Of a DNA stretch of 32,361 nt, positions 17,928-26,879 are shown piece by piece. Both the position numbers and the translations under genes were made by a program. The notes under the pieces are model-generated. The model saw nothing but the letters and a program-made list of their open reading frames with translations, had not been told where the DNA came from and searched no databases. The stretch comes from Candidatus Kutchimonas denitrificans (GTDB lineage Bacteria > Gemmatimonadota > Gemmatimonadetes > Palauibacterales > KS3-K002), in contig JAACAK010000009.1 of the NCBI GenBank assembly GCA_011774835.1, positions 20,563-52,923 of the forward strand, given 5' to 3'. Positions within the stretch are counted from its first letter, which is position 1. Each line of letters starts with the position of its first letter.

Positions 17928-19760
17928 ATGTCTACGAAGCCAGCCAAGTCGAGATCGATATCGTTCGCCGTTCTGGGTGCGCTCGCGGTCCTACCCCTGG
18001 ACGCCGCCGCCGCCGCCGCGGCGCAGGAGGTCACGCCGACCGTCGCCTACACGGTCACCGTCGACCGACCCTCCACCCACATCTTCAGCGTCGAGATGGA
18101 GATCTCGAACGCCGCCTCGGAGCTGGACGTTTCGATGCCCGTCTGGACACCGGGATCGTACCTGATCCGCGAGTACGAGCGACACGTGATCGGGTTCGCG
18201 GCGCGTGTCGGGACAGGGGATCCGCTGCGCTGGCGGAAGCTGGACAAGAACACCTGGCGCGTGGATGCGGGAGGGGCCGACCGGGTCGTCGTGACCTACG
18301 ATGTGTACGCCCGCGATCCGGGGATCCGCTGGTCGTTCCTTTACGCCGACGGCGGTCACGTCCTGGGGCCCAACCTGTTTATGTATGTCGCGGGAGCGAC
18401 GGACCTTCCGACCTCGGCGCGCTTCGAGCTACCGGCGGGCTGGCGACTGGACGGCGGCATCGCCCTGTCAACCGACGATGGATTCGCGGTCGAGGCCGAC
18501 TCGTACCACGAGCTGATCGACACGCCCCTGCTGATCGGCCGCTTCAGTGACGCCAGCTTCGATGTGAACGGCGTACCCCACCGGATCCTCATCCTCGGAC
18601 CGCACAACGCCGACTTCGTCCGGCTGGCCCGGGACCTGAAACGCATGGTGGAGGTCTGCGCCGAGCTGTTCGGCGGTCTGCCGTACGATCGTTACGCTTT
18701 CGTCTTCCTGACGATCACCGGCGGCGGCGGTCTCGAGCATGCCAACGGAACGACGATCGGGCTGGGCGACATCGACTTCGAGGCCGAGGGCGATTACCGC
18801 CGGGTGCTGGGCGTATCGGCCCACGAGTTCTTCCACGCCTGGACCGTCAAGCGGATCCAGCCACCAGCCTTTCGACCGTACGACTACGAGCGTGAGAACT
18901 ATACGGACGCGCTCTGGTTCTACGAGGGGATCACCTCGTACTACGGCGAGCGGATCCTGCACCGTGCCGGTCTGATCGAATCGCTGAGCGACCCGGTCGA
19001 CATGGTGTCGGACTACCGGGCGATTCCGGGCCACGGGATCCAGAGCGCCGCCGACGCCAGCTTCAACGCCTGGATCCACCACTACCGGCGCGACGAGGCC
19101 TCGCACAACTATCGCACCAACTACTACTCGAACGGCCGGGTCATCGGTCACCTGCTGGAGCTCGAGATCGCGGGCCGCACCGGCGGCTCCCGCGGCCTCG
19201 ACGACGTGATGCGGCTGATCTGGCGCCGGACTCGAGAGGGCGCCACCTTCGACTCCGACGATATCCGCGTCGCCTGCGAAGCGGTGGCCGGGGGATCGTT
19301 CCAGGAGTTCTTCGATCGATACGTGTTCGGCGTCGCCGAGATCCCGTTCGGGGAGTTCTTCGCTCTGGCCGGTTACGAGCTCGTCGTCGACGAGGGCGCC
19401 ACCCTCGCGCGGCGCCGCACCGGCTACCTCGGTGCCTGGTTCCGCGAAGCGAACGGCCGGCCGGTCCTCGCGGGTCTGATGCGGGAGGCGCCCGCCTGGC
19501 GCGACGGGCTGAGTTACGGGGACGAGATCCTCGCCGTGAACGGCGTACAGGTCACCGGGCTGGCGGCACTCTACGATCTTCTCGCCCGTTACCGCCCCGA
19601 CGACCGGATCGAGTTCACGATCTCACGCTTCGGCGCCCGGTCCATCGTTCACGTGACGCTCGGCATCGTGCCCACCCCGGTCTATCGGCTGATCGAGGTC
19701 GCGGATCCGACGGAAGACCAGCTGGCGGTGAGGGAAGTGTGGCGCCAGCTCGGTCGGTAG
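17928..19760 (+). CDS. M61-family metallopeptidase with C-terminal PDZ domain
   Basis: A 610-residue exported zinc peptidase of the glycyl-aminopeptidase type. The zinc motif is HEFFH (His299-His303), with the third ligand in WFYEGITSYYGE (about Glu333). The preceding GGGLEHANGTTIG is the M61 substrate-binding G-G-x-E-H-type segment. An N-terminal beta domain (about residues 30-190) and a PDZ domain near the C-terminus (APAWRDGLSYGDEILAVNG) match the family layout. The frame is open from 17865, but the ATG at 17928 has GGAG upstream at 17917-17920. It also gives a basic, hydrophobic signal-like start (MSTKPAKSRSISFAVLGALA). It probably digests peptides in the periplasm. Confidence 0.92.
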   Translation: MSTKPAKSRSISFAVLGALAVLPLDAAAAAAAQEVTPTVAYTVTVDRPSTHIFSVEMEISNAASELDVSMPVWTPGSYLIREYERHVIGFAARVGTGDPLRWRKLDKNTWRVDAGGADRVVVTYDVYARDPGIRWSFLYADGGHVLGPNLFMYVAGATDLPTSARFELPAGWRLDGGIALSTDDGFAVEADSYHELIDTPLLIGRFSDASFDVNGVPHRILILGPHNADFVRLARDLKRMVEVCAELFGGLPYDRYAFVFLTITGGGGLEHANGTTIGLGDIDFEAEGDYRRVLGVSAHEFFHAWTVKRIQPPAFRPYDYERENYTDALWFYEGITSYYGERILHRAGLIESLSDPVDMVSDYRAIPGHGIQSAADASFNAWIHHYRRDEASHNYRTNYYSNGRVIGHLLELEIAGRTGGSRGLDDVMRLIWRRTREGATFDSDDIRVACEAVAGGSFQEFFDRYVFGVAEIPFGEFFALAGYELVVDEGATLARRRTGYLGAWFREANGRPVLAGLMREAPAWRDGLSYGDEILAVNGVQVTGLAALYDLLARYRPDDRIEFTISRFGARSIVHVTLGIVPTPVYRLIEVADPTEDQLAVREVWRQLGR

Positions 19761-19858
19761 CGGGAATTCGGGGAGTCCCGCCTTTCCCCCAGACGCTTTC
19801 GACCGTAAACTTTCCCTCTCGTATCGCGGTCTCCCCAACAACGAACGGATCGGTTCAG

Positions 19859-22441
19859 ATGTTGAAGACGTTCAGGCTGTTCCCAGCGCTCGTCGTGATG
19901 CTCGCCGCGAGCGCCACCACCCTCCGCGCTCAGGCTGTTCGCACCGACGCGCCCACACCGCCCGACGACTATCTCGGACACCCGGTAGGCGCTGACTTCA
20001 GGTTGGCCGGCTGGGAGACGATTACTTCTTACCTCGCCCACGTTGCGGAAGCGGCGCCAGGCGTGCGGCTCGACACGCTCGGTCGGACGACCCAGGGCCG
20101 GCCGTTCGTCCTCGTCACCGCGACGTCACCCGAGAACATGTCCCGGCTGGACGAGATCCGGACGGCTCAGGCAAAGCTGGCCGATCCACGGCGCCTCGCC
20201 GACGGCGAGCTGGACGCGCTGCTCGAGAGCCAGCCGGCGGTCGTGCTCATCGCCCATAACATCCATTCGACCGAGATCGCCTCCAGCCAGGGCGGCATGG
20301 AGCTGACCTACGCCCTCGCCACCGATCCGGAGCTCGCCAGCTTGCTACAGAACGTCGTCGTGCTCCTCATCCCGTCGGTCAATCCGGACGGCCAGCGGAT
20401 GGTGACCGACTGGTATCTGCGAACGCTGGGTACGCCGTACGAGGGAAGCCGGATGCCGTGGCTGTATCACCATTACGTGGGTCACGACAACAACCGGGAC
20501 TGGTACATGCTGACGCAGGTCGAGACCCAGATGCTGAACGACCTGCTGTACGATGCGTGGCGGCCGGAACTCGTCTACGACGTGCATCAGATGGGCGGCA
20601 GGGGAGCTCGGTTCTTCGTCCCACCGTTCGACGATCCGGCGAACCCGAACATCGATCCGCTGCTGGTCCGGGAGATCTCGCTCTTCGGGCTGCAGATCTC
20701 CACCGATCTGGAGGCGGAAAAGAAAGCCGGCGTGGTGAACCGTCAGCGCTTCGACCTCTGGTGGCACGGCGGCCTGCGGACATCGCCGGCGCGGCACAAC
20801 ATGGTGGGGATCCTATCGGAAGCGGCCAGCGCGCGCCTCGCCTCTCCCGTGTTCCTCGAGCCCGACGACCTGCGTCAGCCGGAGCACGGGGTGAATTACC
20901 CGAACCCGTGGCCCGGCGGCTGGTGGCGGATCCGCGACATCATCGACTACCAGCTGATCGCGGCGCGGGCGGTGATCGAGCTGGCGGCGGTGCAGCGGGA
21001 GAAGCTGCTGCGCAACTACGTGAGACTCGGCGAGCGCGCTCTCGAGGCCGGTGCGGACGAGCCACCCTTCGCCTTCGTCGTTCCTGCCGACCAGCGCGAT
21101 GCGGGGACCGCCGCGGCCATGCTGGCCGTGCTGCAGCGCGGCGGTGTGGAGGTGCACCGGGCGGCCGCGGCGTTCGAGGCCGATGGGATAGAATACGCCG
21201 CCGGAAGCCATGTCGTGTTGATGGCGCAGCCGTACCGAGCCCACGCCAAGGACCTCCTGGAACGGCAGGTCTATCCCGACCGCCGCGTCTATCCGGGCGG
21301 ACCCCCGGACGCGCCCTACGACGCCGCCGGCTGGACGCTACCGCTCCAGATGGGAGTCGAGACCTTCGAGGCGAGATCGCCCTTCGAGGCCCGGCTGGAG
21401 CTCGTGGACGGCCCGCTCCGTGCTCCGGCCGGTTCGGTGACCGGATCGGGCCCGACTTTCATCCTCGATTACGCCGTCAACGCCGCCAACCTGGCGATCA
21501 ACCGCGTGTTGACCGAGGGCGGCACGGCCGCCCTGTTGACCGAGCCCGTCCGGCACGACGGGCAGCTCTGGCCGGCCGGCAGCGCTCTGGTCACCGGCGA
21601 GGGAGCCCGGGAGATCCTGGAGGAGCTGGCCCGTACCGAAGGGCTGTCGGCGCGCGGGTTCGACGGGTCGGCCCCCGCCGCTCAAGTTCAAACCCCCCGC
21701 ATCGGCCTCTACCAGCCGTGGACCTCGTCGATGGACGAGGGCTGGACGCGCTGGCTGTTCGACTCCTGGTCGCTCCCCTACACCACGGTCCACGATGCCG
21801 AGATCCGCGTCGGCGACCTGCTGGAACGATACGACGTCATCGTGCTGCCCGATATTTGGGCCAATTCGATCATCGAGGGACGCGAAGCGGGGACCGTGCC
21901 GTCCGAGTATGCCGGGGGGCTGGGCGAGCAAGGCGTCGCAGCGATCCGTGCCTTCGTCCGCGGGGGCGGCACGCTCATCTGTCTCGATTCCTCATCGGAC
22001 TTCGCCATCGAGCAGCTCGACCTCCCGGTGAGCAACGTGCAGCCGTCGTTCCAGGAGATTCGGTCCGGTGACGCGTTCTACGCGCCCGGCTCGCTGCTCG
22101 CCGCCACCATCGATTCGACCCACCCGCTGGGCTATGGCATGCCCGGCTCGACAGCTATCTACTACGCCAACGGGCCGATCTTCTTGGTGGACGACGACGC
22201 CGACGAGGTAACGACCATCGCCCGCTACCCCGATGCCGGCCAGCTGCTGAGCGGCTACGCCATCCACCCCGAGTTCCTAGACGGCAAGGCGGCGCTGATC
22301 GAGGCGCGCTCGGGCGCCGGACGGGTGATCCTGTTCGGTTTCCGGCCGCAGCATCGCGGGCAAACGCACGAAACGTTCAAGATGCTGTTTAACGCGGTGT
22401 ACCGCGGGGCGGCGGAGGAGGCGGCGCGGGCAACGTTCTAG
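19859..22441 (+). CDS. M14-family zinc carboxypeptidase, secreted
   Basis: An 860-residue exported peptidase. The signal peptide MLKTFRLFPALVVMLAASAT ends near LRAQ. Zinc ligands are visible as HSTE (His136, Glu139) and YDVHQMG (His243). NPDGQR and the NNRDWY segment lie between them, and the likely catalytic glutamate is in ILSEAASAR (Glu321). Residues from about 500 onward form a second module including a glutamine-amidotransferase-like Rossmann part (YDVIVLPDIW, FVRGGGTLICLDSSSDF), seen in large M14 proteins of Gemmatimonadota-like bacteria. The frame is open from 19739, overlapping the M61 gene, but the signal peptide fixes the ATG at 19859. The Shine-Dalgarno sequence is weak. With the M61 gene it suggests a peptide-scavenging lifestyle. 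Confidence 0.92.
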   Translation: MLKTFRLFPALVVMLAASATTLRAQAVRTDAPTPPDDYLGHPVGADFRLAGWETITSYLAHVAEAAPGVRLDTLGRTTQGRPFVLVTATSPENMSRLDEIRTAQAKLADPRRLADGELDALLESQPAVVLIAHNIHSTEIASSQGGMELTYALATDPELASLLQNVVVLLIPSVNPDGQRMVTDWYLRTLGTPYEGSRMPWLYHHYVGHDNNRDWYMLTQVETQMLNDLLYDAWRPELVYDVHQMGGRGARFFVPPFDDPANPNIDPLLVREISLFGLQISTDLEAEKKAGVVNRQRFDLWWHGGLRTSPARHNMVGILSEAASARLASPVFLEPDDLRQPEHGVNYPNPWPGGWWRIRDIIDYQLIAARAVIELAAVQREKLLRNYVRLGERALEAGADEPPFAFVVPADQRDAGTAAAMLAVLQRGGVEVHRAAAAFEADGIEYAAGSHVVLMAQPYRAHAKDLLERQVYPDRRVYPGGPPDAPYDAAGWTLPLQMGVETFEARSPFEARLELVDGPLRAPAGSVTGSGPTFILDYAVNAANLAINRVLTEGGTAALLTEPVRHDGQLWPAGSALVTGEGAREILEELARTEGLSARGFDGSAPAAQVQTPRIGLYQPWTSSMDEGWTRWLFDSWSLPYTTVHDAEIRVGDLLERYDVIVLPDIWANSIIEGREAGTVPSEYAGGLGEQGVAAIRAFVRGGGTLICLDSSSDFAIEQLDLPVSNVQPSFQEIRSGDAFYAPGSLLAATIDSTHPLGYGMPGSTAIYYANGPIFLVDDDADEVTTIARYPDAGQLLSGYAIHPEFLDGKAALIEARSGAGRVILFGFRPQHRGQTHETFKMLFNAVYRGAAEEAARATF

Positions 22442-22466
22442 ACAGGCAGTCAAACGGGCAGGGCGC

Positions 22467-22508
22467 GTGAACATCGAACGTCCAACGTTCGACGTTGAAC
22501 ATCCAACG
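22467..22508. repeat. Left inverted heptamer array (family B) of the four-helix-bundle unit
   Basis: Tandem 7-base words after an initial GT: GAACATC, GAACGTC, CAACGTT, CGACGTT, GAACATC, CAACG. Against the reverse complement of 22914-22955 it matches at 32 of 42 positions by my count. It also contains its own small palindrome AACGT-TCG-ACGTT. Confidence 0.85.
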
Positions 22509-22521
22509 GATGGTGGCAGGA

Positions 22522-22890
22522 TCAGGGTGCGTTTCGCCTCGCGGTCGCTACGCTGGCGTGGAGGATTCGGATCAGTTCATCAGTCTCCGCGATGGCTTCC
22601 CTGTTTGAGTTAGAGTCGCTGATACCGAGCCGATCTGTCAGCTCCAGCCATACGAGGGCCTCTCTCAACTCCTTGAGACCCAATTTCAACTTGTGTATGA
22701 AGTCCCGGCGTGACTCACTACTCTGAGCCTCGGCGTGGTGCGCGGCGGGTGCGGTACCACAGCACAGAAGCTGAGCAGCCACATGCCTACCGATTCGGGT
22801 CGACGGCAGCCTCTCCGCCACCCTGCACACCAGCACCGAGTGCTCGATTAGCCGGTTCCGAAGGTCGTACGTTCTCGCGAGGCTCTTCAC
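22522..22890 (-). CDS. Four-helix-bundle protein (23S rRNA intervening-sequence protein family)
   Basis: A 122-residue all-helical protein resembling the family annotated as four helix bundle protein (TIGR02436/S23-like, first known from 23S rRNA intervening sequences and structurally related to DGR Avd proteins). Recognisable pieces are DLRNRLIEHSVLVCRVAERL, the RIGRHVAAQLLCCGTAPAAH stretch, AEAQSSESRRDFIHKLKLGL and KELREALVWLELT. The start is a GTG at 22890 with no strong ribosome-binding site, and the frame extends upstream toward the repeat, so the N-terminus is uncertain. Function in the family is unsettled; nucleic-acid binding is suggested for relatives. It is enclosed by inverted heptamer arrays, and no reverse transcriptase or rRNA gene is present. 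Confidence 0.85.
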   Translation of the reverse strand: MKSLARTYDLRNRLIEHSVLVCRVAERLPSTRIGRHVAAQLLCCGTAPAAHHAEAQSSESRRDFIHKLKLGLKELREALVWLELTDRLGISDSNSNREAIAETDELIRILHASVATARRNAP

Positions 22891-22913
22891 CCAATTCCCA
22901 ACCCGAATCCACT

Positions 22914-22955
22914 CTCTCGATGTTGGACGTCGGACGTTCGATGTTGAATGTTCAC
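22914..22955. repeat. Right inverted heptamer array (family B) of the four-helix-bundle unit
   Basis: Read on the minus strand after GT: GAACATT, CAACATC, GAACGTC, CGACGTC, CAACATC, GAGAG. The same 7-base period and word set as the left array, in opposite orientation. It ends 28 bases before the SDR stop codon. Confidence 0.85.
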
Positions 22956-22983
22956 TTTGCCCCTCATCGATCTATCATCTTTC

Positions 22984-23721
22984 TCACCGCGCCGACATGA
23001 GCTGCCGCCCCCCATCGATCGAGTATATCCCACCCGTGATCCAAGTCGCCTCATCGCTGCACAGGAACGCGCAGAGCGCCGCGATCTCCTCCGGCTGCCC
23101 CACCCGGCCCAGCGGGTGCGTCTCCTTCGAATGCTCGAGGAACGCATCGTAATCGGCTACCGCGTCAGAGGCGGTATGCAGCTCGGTCACCACCACCCCG
23201 GGGTTCACCGCGTTCACCCGCACGTTATGAGGTGCCAGCTCCAGCGCCATGCACTGCGTCATCATGTCGACGGCGGCCTTCGAGGAGCAGTAGGGCATGA
23301 GGACGCCGTACGGTCGCAAGCTGGTGACCGACGAGATGTTGACGATCGCGCCACCATTCCTGATCAGGTGCGGCGCGACGTGACGCGTGACGAAGTAGAC
23401 GCTGTCCACATTCGACGAATAGATCCGCTCCCATTCTTCCGGTGGCGTATCGAGCACGCCGCCCGTCCCGATGACACCAGCGGCGTTGATGAGAAAGTCG
23501 ATTCCCTCGAAGGCCCCCACACACGCGTCCACCGCCGCGCGCACCTGATCGTCATCCCGAACGTCACAAACCGCGTAGTGCTCGAACGACTCGGCGAGCC
23601 GCTCCTCGCGACGGGCAACCCCGAAGACCGACGCACCCTCCTCCTGGAATCGCAGCCCGCACGCCTTTCCGATCCCGCTCGACGCGCCCGTCACGAATAC
23701 CACCTTATCAGTGAAGCGCAT
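22984..23721 (-). CDS. Short-chain dehydrogenase/reductase (SDR)
   Basis: A 245-residue classical SDR, an NAD(P)(H)-dependent oxidoreductase of the Rossmann fold. Motifs are TGASSGIG (cofactor binding, residues 11-18), FLINAAG, the catalytic serine in NISSVTS, YCSSK (Tyr-x3-Lys) and NAVNPGVV. Basic residues after beta2 (GVARREERL) lean toward NADP(H). GAGGGG just upstream of the ATG at 23721 supports the start. It lies downstream of and on the same strand as the DUF5916 gene, separated by a strong hairpin, so it is probably a separate unit. The substrate is not predictable. Confidence 0.93.
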   Translation of the reverse strand: MRFTDKVVFVTGASSGIGKACGLRFQEEGASVFGVARREERLAESFEHYAVCDVRDDDQVRAAVDACVGAFEGIDFLINAAGVIGTGGVLDTPPEEWERIYSSNVDSVYFVTRHVAPHLIRNGGAIVNISSVTSLRPYGVLMPYCSSKAAVDMMTQCMALELAPHNVRVNAVNPGVVVTELHTASDAVADYDAFLEHSKETHPLGRVGQPEEIAALCAFLCSDEATWITGGIYSIDGGRQLMSAR

Positions 23722-23790
23722 GATCCCCCCTCTCGGTTGTCTGCCGATCGAAGAATACGATCATGCCACGGCGGGACTCAACCGACGCAA

Positions 23791-23820
23791 CGAGCGCCGT
23801 GACCGGGGTCACGGCGCTCG
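23791..23820 (-). terminator. Strong hairpin after the DUF5916 gene, terminator-like
   Basis: CGAGCGCCGTGACC (23791-23804) and GGTCACGGCGCTCG (23807-23820) are perfect 14-base inverted arms. With a realistic four-base loop the stem is 13 bp. It lies 34 bases beyond the DUF5916 stop (minus strand) and before the SDR gene. Only a weak T-rich flank (TTG) follows on the minus strand, so it may be a pause or rho-dependent site rather than a full intrinsic terminator. Confidence 0.6.
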
Positions 23821-23854
23821 GCCCAATCCCTGCACCGGAGGAGCGAAATACGGG

Positions 23855-26533
23855 TCAGGGATTGATGTAGTAGTTCAGTTTTATGCTGAAGATGTTGTCA
23901 CCCGAGGCGTCGAACAGCTCACGCAGGTTGCGCCCGGGTCTGAAATCACCGGTGAAGGCCGACGCTGTCTTGCTCTGGGACCAGACGAAAAACAGCGTGG
24001 AGCCGGACAGGTACTCCCAACGCAGGACCACGGTCGAGCGCAGCTGTTTAAAGTTGAAGTTAGGGTCAGCGAACGAGAACTCGTTCGTGCCGTCGGCGTT
24101 CAGGTCGACGTGATAGGTGCCCGGTTCATCCGGATCATCGCTCGGCTCGTAGGTCAGCCGGTCTTCGTCCAGCCGCGCGAACCGATCCTCGTAGACGTCC
24201 GCCTTCGGCGCCACGACCTCGCGGAAGGCCGTATAGTTGCCTGACGAGATGAACGGCTGCGCGTAGAGCTGCAGGCTCAGGTTCGGCGTGAACGTCCAGT
24301 CGAGCCGGGTCGTCATCGCGATGGTCTTCTGGTCCAGCACGCCGAGGACGTAGTTGTCGGCCCCCAGCGCGTTGGCGGTGGCCACGTACTGCCAGTCGTC
24401 GTGGTTCCAGTTGTAGCGCGGGCCCGCCGTGAGTCTCACGTTCGCGACTGGACGCCAGGTGAGACCGGTCCAGATGCCACCGGCATGCGAGCGCTCGTCG
24501 TCGAACCATCTCCAGATCGAGGCCTCCACGCTGACCGGCTTGCGGCTGTCGCTGAAGAAGCCGGCCCACCAGTTCCAGGCGCCGGGCCCCTTGACCGCGG
24601 GGCCGCCGCGGAGCACGCGGATGTTCAGATAGTCGAACTCGCGGTTGATACCGGCCCAGCCGCCCCAGTAGTTGAGCAGCGTGAAGCTGCCGTTGATGTT
24701 GGTGCCAGTGGACGTCCGCTCGCCACCGAACGTCTGACTTCTCCAGGCGTTCCAATTCAGGTTATAGCGGCGGAAGACCTTGCCCGGCTGGAACTCGCGG
24801 TAGCCGATCCAGGCGTTGTTGCGGATGACATCGGCCGACCTCTGGAACCCGATATCGTTCGTCTCGAAGCCCGGCGAAACCCACTGCGTGTTGAGCGAGC
24901 CGCGCCAGTGACCGCCGCCGATCTTTCCGAAGCTGAAGGCACCACTCGTCCCGTAGAGCGACGTGCGTTCGGCATCGAAGTTGAGATGGTCAGCGTCGGG
25001 CCGCTGGAAGTAGCGGGCCGAGCTGTTCTGCGCGATTTCGATCGCCTCCCGCGAACCCAGGATGTAGGAGCCGAGCACCTGCCCGCTGAGCTCCCAATTG
25101 CCGTCGCCGAAGCGGTGCCGGGCATCGATGCCGCCGGTGTAGGCGGCGGAGCGCAGGAACGAGAGGTTATCGGTGAGCTTGCGGTTCACTGCGGTGAACA
25201 TGCCGCCGACCGCGCTCTGTCCCTCCCGGAAGTCCTTCTGGATCCGTGCCACGCCGTAGTTGGTCAGCGGCTCCACGACGTCGTGGTGGACCGCGCCGGC
25301 GCTGTCGATCACCGTCGCCTCCTCGTCCGACGTGACCGCGTTCAGCACACCAACCGACCAGCCGTTCGCCGACTTACCCGACAACTTGGCGGCTCCGATG
25401 ATCGTCGTGTTCGACGGACTATCGGCGTAGCCGCCGCGTCTGTCGGCGCCACCCTGGGGTCGGCGGCCGATCCGCCGCGAATAGAAGAGCTGTTCGATTC
25501 CACCGCCTCCGTTCAGCGGCAGCCTGAAGATGTTCGCTCCCTCCAGGAAGAACGGTCGCCGCTCCGAGAAGAACGTCTCGAAGGCCGACAGGTTGACCAC
25601 GGACGGATCGGCCTCGACCTGACCGAAGTCCGGGTTGATCGTCATGTTGAGCGTGAGGCTGTTGGTCACACCGTATCGGAGGTCCCCGCCGACCGTTCCC
25701 CAGGTTTCGGTGCCGTCCTCGAACGGGTTGCCACGCTGGGCTGGCGCGAACGCCTGCTGCGCCACGACATACGGCTGCAGCTCCAGTCGTCGCGGCGGCT
25801 CGATCCCCGTCAGCCCCCTCAGCACGCCGTACTCGCTCACCCAGCCCGACGCGTCCTTCGGGATCGGCTTCCACTGGACGGTCTCGTTCTTCCGCTGGAT
25901 GACCCGCTCGATGTTGAAGCCCCACACCTGCTCCTCCGCTTCGGAGAAACGGAGCTGGGACAGCGGGATGCGGAATTCGGCGATCCAACCCTCGTCGTCG
26001 ATCGTCGTCGCGACATCCCAAACCGCGTTCCACGAGACGTCTTGCCAGGTGTCGTTGTAGCGGAACATGTCCCGCTCGACGCCGGCCGGGTTCACCCGGA
26101 ACTCGAACGCGGTGCGGCGATCGTAGTAGGAGTCGATGCTCACGACGATCCAGTCCGACGGCGAATACTGGTCGCGGCGCGTCAGCTGGCCGATGATCTC
26201 ACCGGGGTCGCTGTCGTACGCCCGGACCCCGACGTAGATCGCTCCGTCGTCGTACAGCACGCGGGTCTCGGTTCGCTCGCTGGCCGGTTCGCCCTCGTTG
26301 GGGTCACGCTGGACGAAATCGCTGATCGGTTCCGCCAGTGCCCAGGCGGCTTCGTCCAGCCGACCGTCGATCTCCGGCGTGCCCGGCGTAGCCCGGGTGG
26401 CTACCGCCAGGTACGGTTCCGGGTCGGGCTTCTTCTTGTTCTCGGGGTCTTCTTCTTCAGCCAGCAGCGGGGCGACGCCGCCACACGTCACGAGTAGCGC
26501 GGTCAGGGCGACTCGCGCGATTCGAGGTGCCAT
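23855..26533 (-). CDS. DUF5916 outer-membrane-type protein with N-terminal CBM9-like domain
   Basis: An 892-residue exported protein. After a signal peptide (MAPRIARVALTALLVTCGGV, ending near LLAEE) comes an acidic/lysine linker. A CBM9-like beta-sandwich at about residues 40-230 follows (EIDGRLDEAAWALAEPISDF, TETRVLYDDGAIYVGVRAYD, WIAEFRIPLSQLRF). The long remainder is rich in aromatic/alternating segments and ends in the strand KLNYYINP, as expected of the DUF5916 beta-barrel that follows such domains. The role is unknown; TonB-type or carbohydrate-related functions are proposed from the fold only. AAAGGAC seven bases before the ATG supports the start. The family is common in Gemmatimonadota, Acidobacteriota and Bacteroidota, which informs the taxonomic guess. 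Confidence 0.9.
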   Translation of the reverse strand: MAPRIARVALTALLVTCGGVAPLLAEEEDPENKKKPDPEPYLAVATRATPGTPEIDGRLDEAAWALAEPISDFVQRDPNEGEPASERTETRVLYDDGAIYVGVRAYDSDPGEIIGQLTRRDQYSPSDWIVVSIDSYYDRRTAFEFRVNPAGVERDMFRYNDTWQDVSWNAVWDVATTIDDEGWIAEFRIPLSQLRFSEAEEQVWGFNIERVIQRKNETVQWKPIPKDASGWVSEYGVLRGLTGIEPPRRLELQPYVVAQQAFAPAQRGNPFEDGTETWGTVGGDLRYGVTNSLTLNMTINPDFGQVEADPSVVNLSAFETFFSERRPFFLEGANIFRLPLNGGGGIEQLFYSRRIGRRPQGGADRRGGYADSPSNTTIIGAAKLSGKSANGWSVGVLNAVTSDEEATVIDSAGAVHHDVVEPLTNYGVARIQKDFREGQSAVGGMFTAVNRKLTDNLSFLRSAAYTGGIDARHRFGDGNWELSGQVLGSYILGSREAIEIAQNSSARYFQRPDADHLNFDAERTSLYGTSGAFSFGKIGGGHWRGSLNTQWVSPGFETNDIGFQRSADVIRNNAWIGYREFQPGKVFRRYNLNWNAWRSQTFGGERTSTGTNINGSFTLLNYWGGWAGINREFDYLNIRVLRGGPAVKGPGAWNWWAGFFSDSRKPVSVEASIWRWFDDERSHAGGIWTGLTWRPVANVRLTAGPRYNWNHDDWQYVATANALGADNYVLGVLDQKTIAMTTRLDWTFTPNLSLQLYAQPFISSGNYTAFREVVAPKADVYEDRFARLDEDRLTYEPSDDPDEPGTYHVDLNADGTNEFSFADPNFNFKQLRSTVVLRWEYLSGSTLFFVWSQSKTASAFTGDFRPGRNLRELFDASGDNIFSIKLNYYINP

Positions 26534-26879
26534 GCTGTATGTCCTTTACCACTCCCGGTTTCTCGACGAATTGGGGCCATCCTTCTCGTCTTCGCATACG
26601 TTAGACGCCCGAACCGGCCCCAGCGTTGGCATCCCGATCGACGCCCATCGTAAGCGGGCATCGGCCCCCGAGCGCGCCGGCAGTTGCTACCGCCGGCGCC
26701 GTCGACTAGCTTCGCGACGTGCCAACTGCCGGCTCACACTTCCTGATACCGCCGCCATGGTCCAGGCGCGCCGCACCCCCATCCACCCAATCGCCTGGCA
26801 ACCGACAGATAACGATAATCCGATCGTCCCCGATATCCGTCGCGCCAGCGACCCGCGCTGAACACCCGGAGCGCCCATT
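26534..26879. other. Divergent intergenic region with an 11-base inverted repeat
   Basis: 346 bases between the divergent DUF5916 and radical SAM genes. It holds a perfect inverted repeat, GCCGGCAGTTG (26676-26686) and CAACTGCCGGC (26723-26733), separated by 36 bases. The arms could be an operator pair or a cruciform/hairpin. I see no RNA gene, no credible small protein and no strong -35/-10 pair. Confidence 0.6.

Larger units (their letters stand above)
22467..22955. mobile_element. Candidate mobile cassette: four-helix-bundle gene between inverted heptamer arrays
   Basis: A 489-base unit bounded by GTGAACAT on the left and its complement ATGTTCAC (with one interior difference further in) on the right. 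Inside is one small gene on the minus strand. It sits between two convergent genes that end at 22441 and 22984. No transposase or target-site duplication was identified, so mobility is inferred from architecture alone. Confidence 0.45.

Noticed and set aside
22467..22955. Diversity-generating retroelement, suggested by the Avd-like four-helix bundle
   Set aside because: No reverse transcriptase, template repeat or variable repeat is seen, and the adjacent genes are ordinary enzymes.
22467..22955. 23S rRNA intervening sequence
   Set aside because: The protein family fits, but no rRNA sequence flanks it; the neighbours are a peptidase and an SDR.
24401..26497. Plus-strand open frame of 698 codons opposite the DUF5916 gene
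   Set aside because: Antisense shadow; the minus-strand frame has a signal peptide, a CBM9-like domain and a ribosome-binding site.
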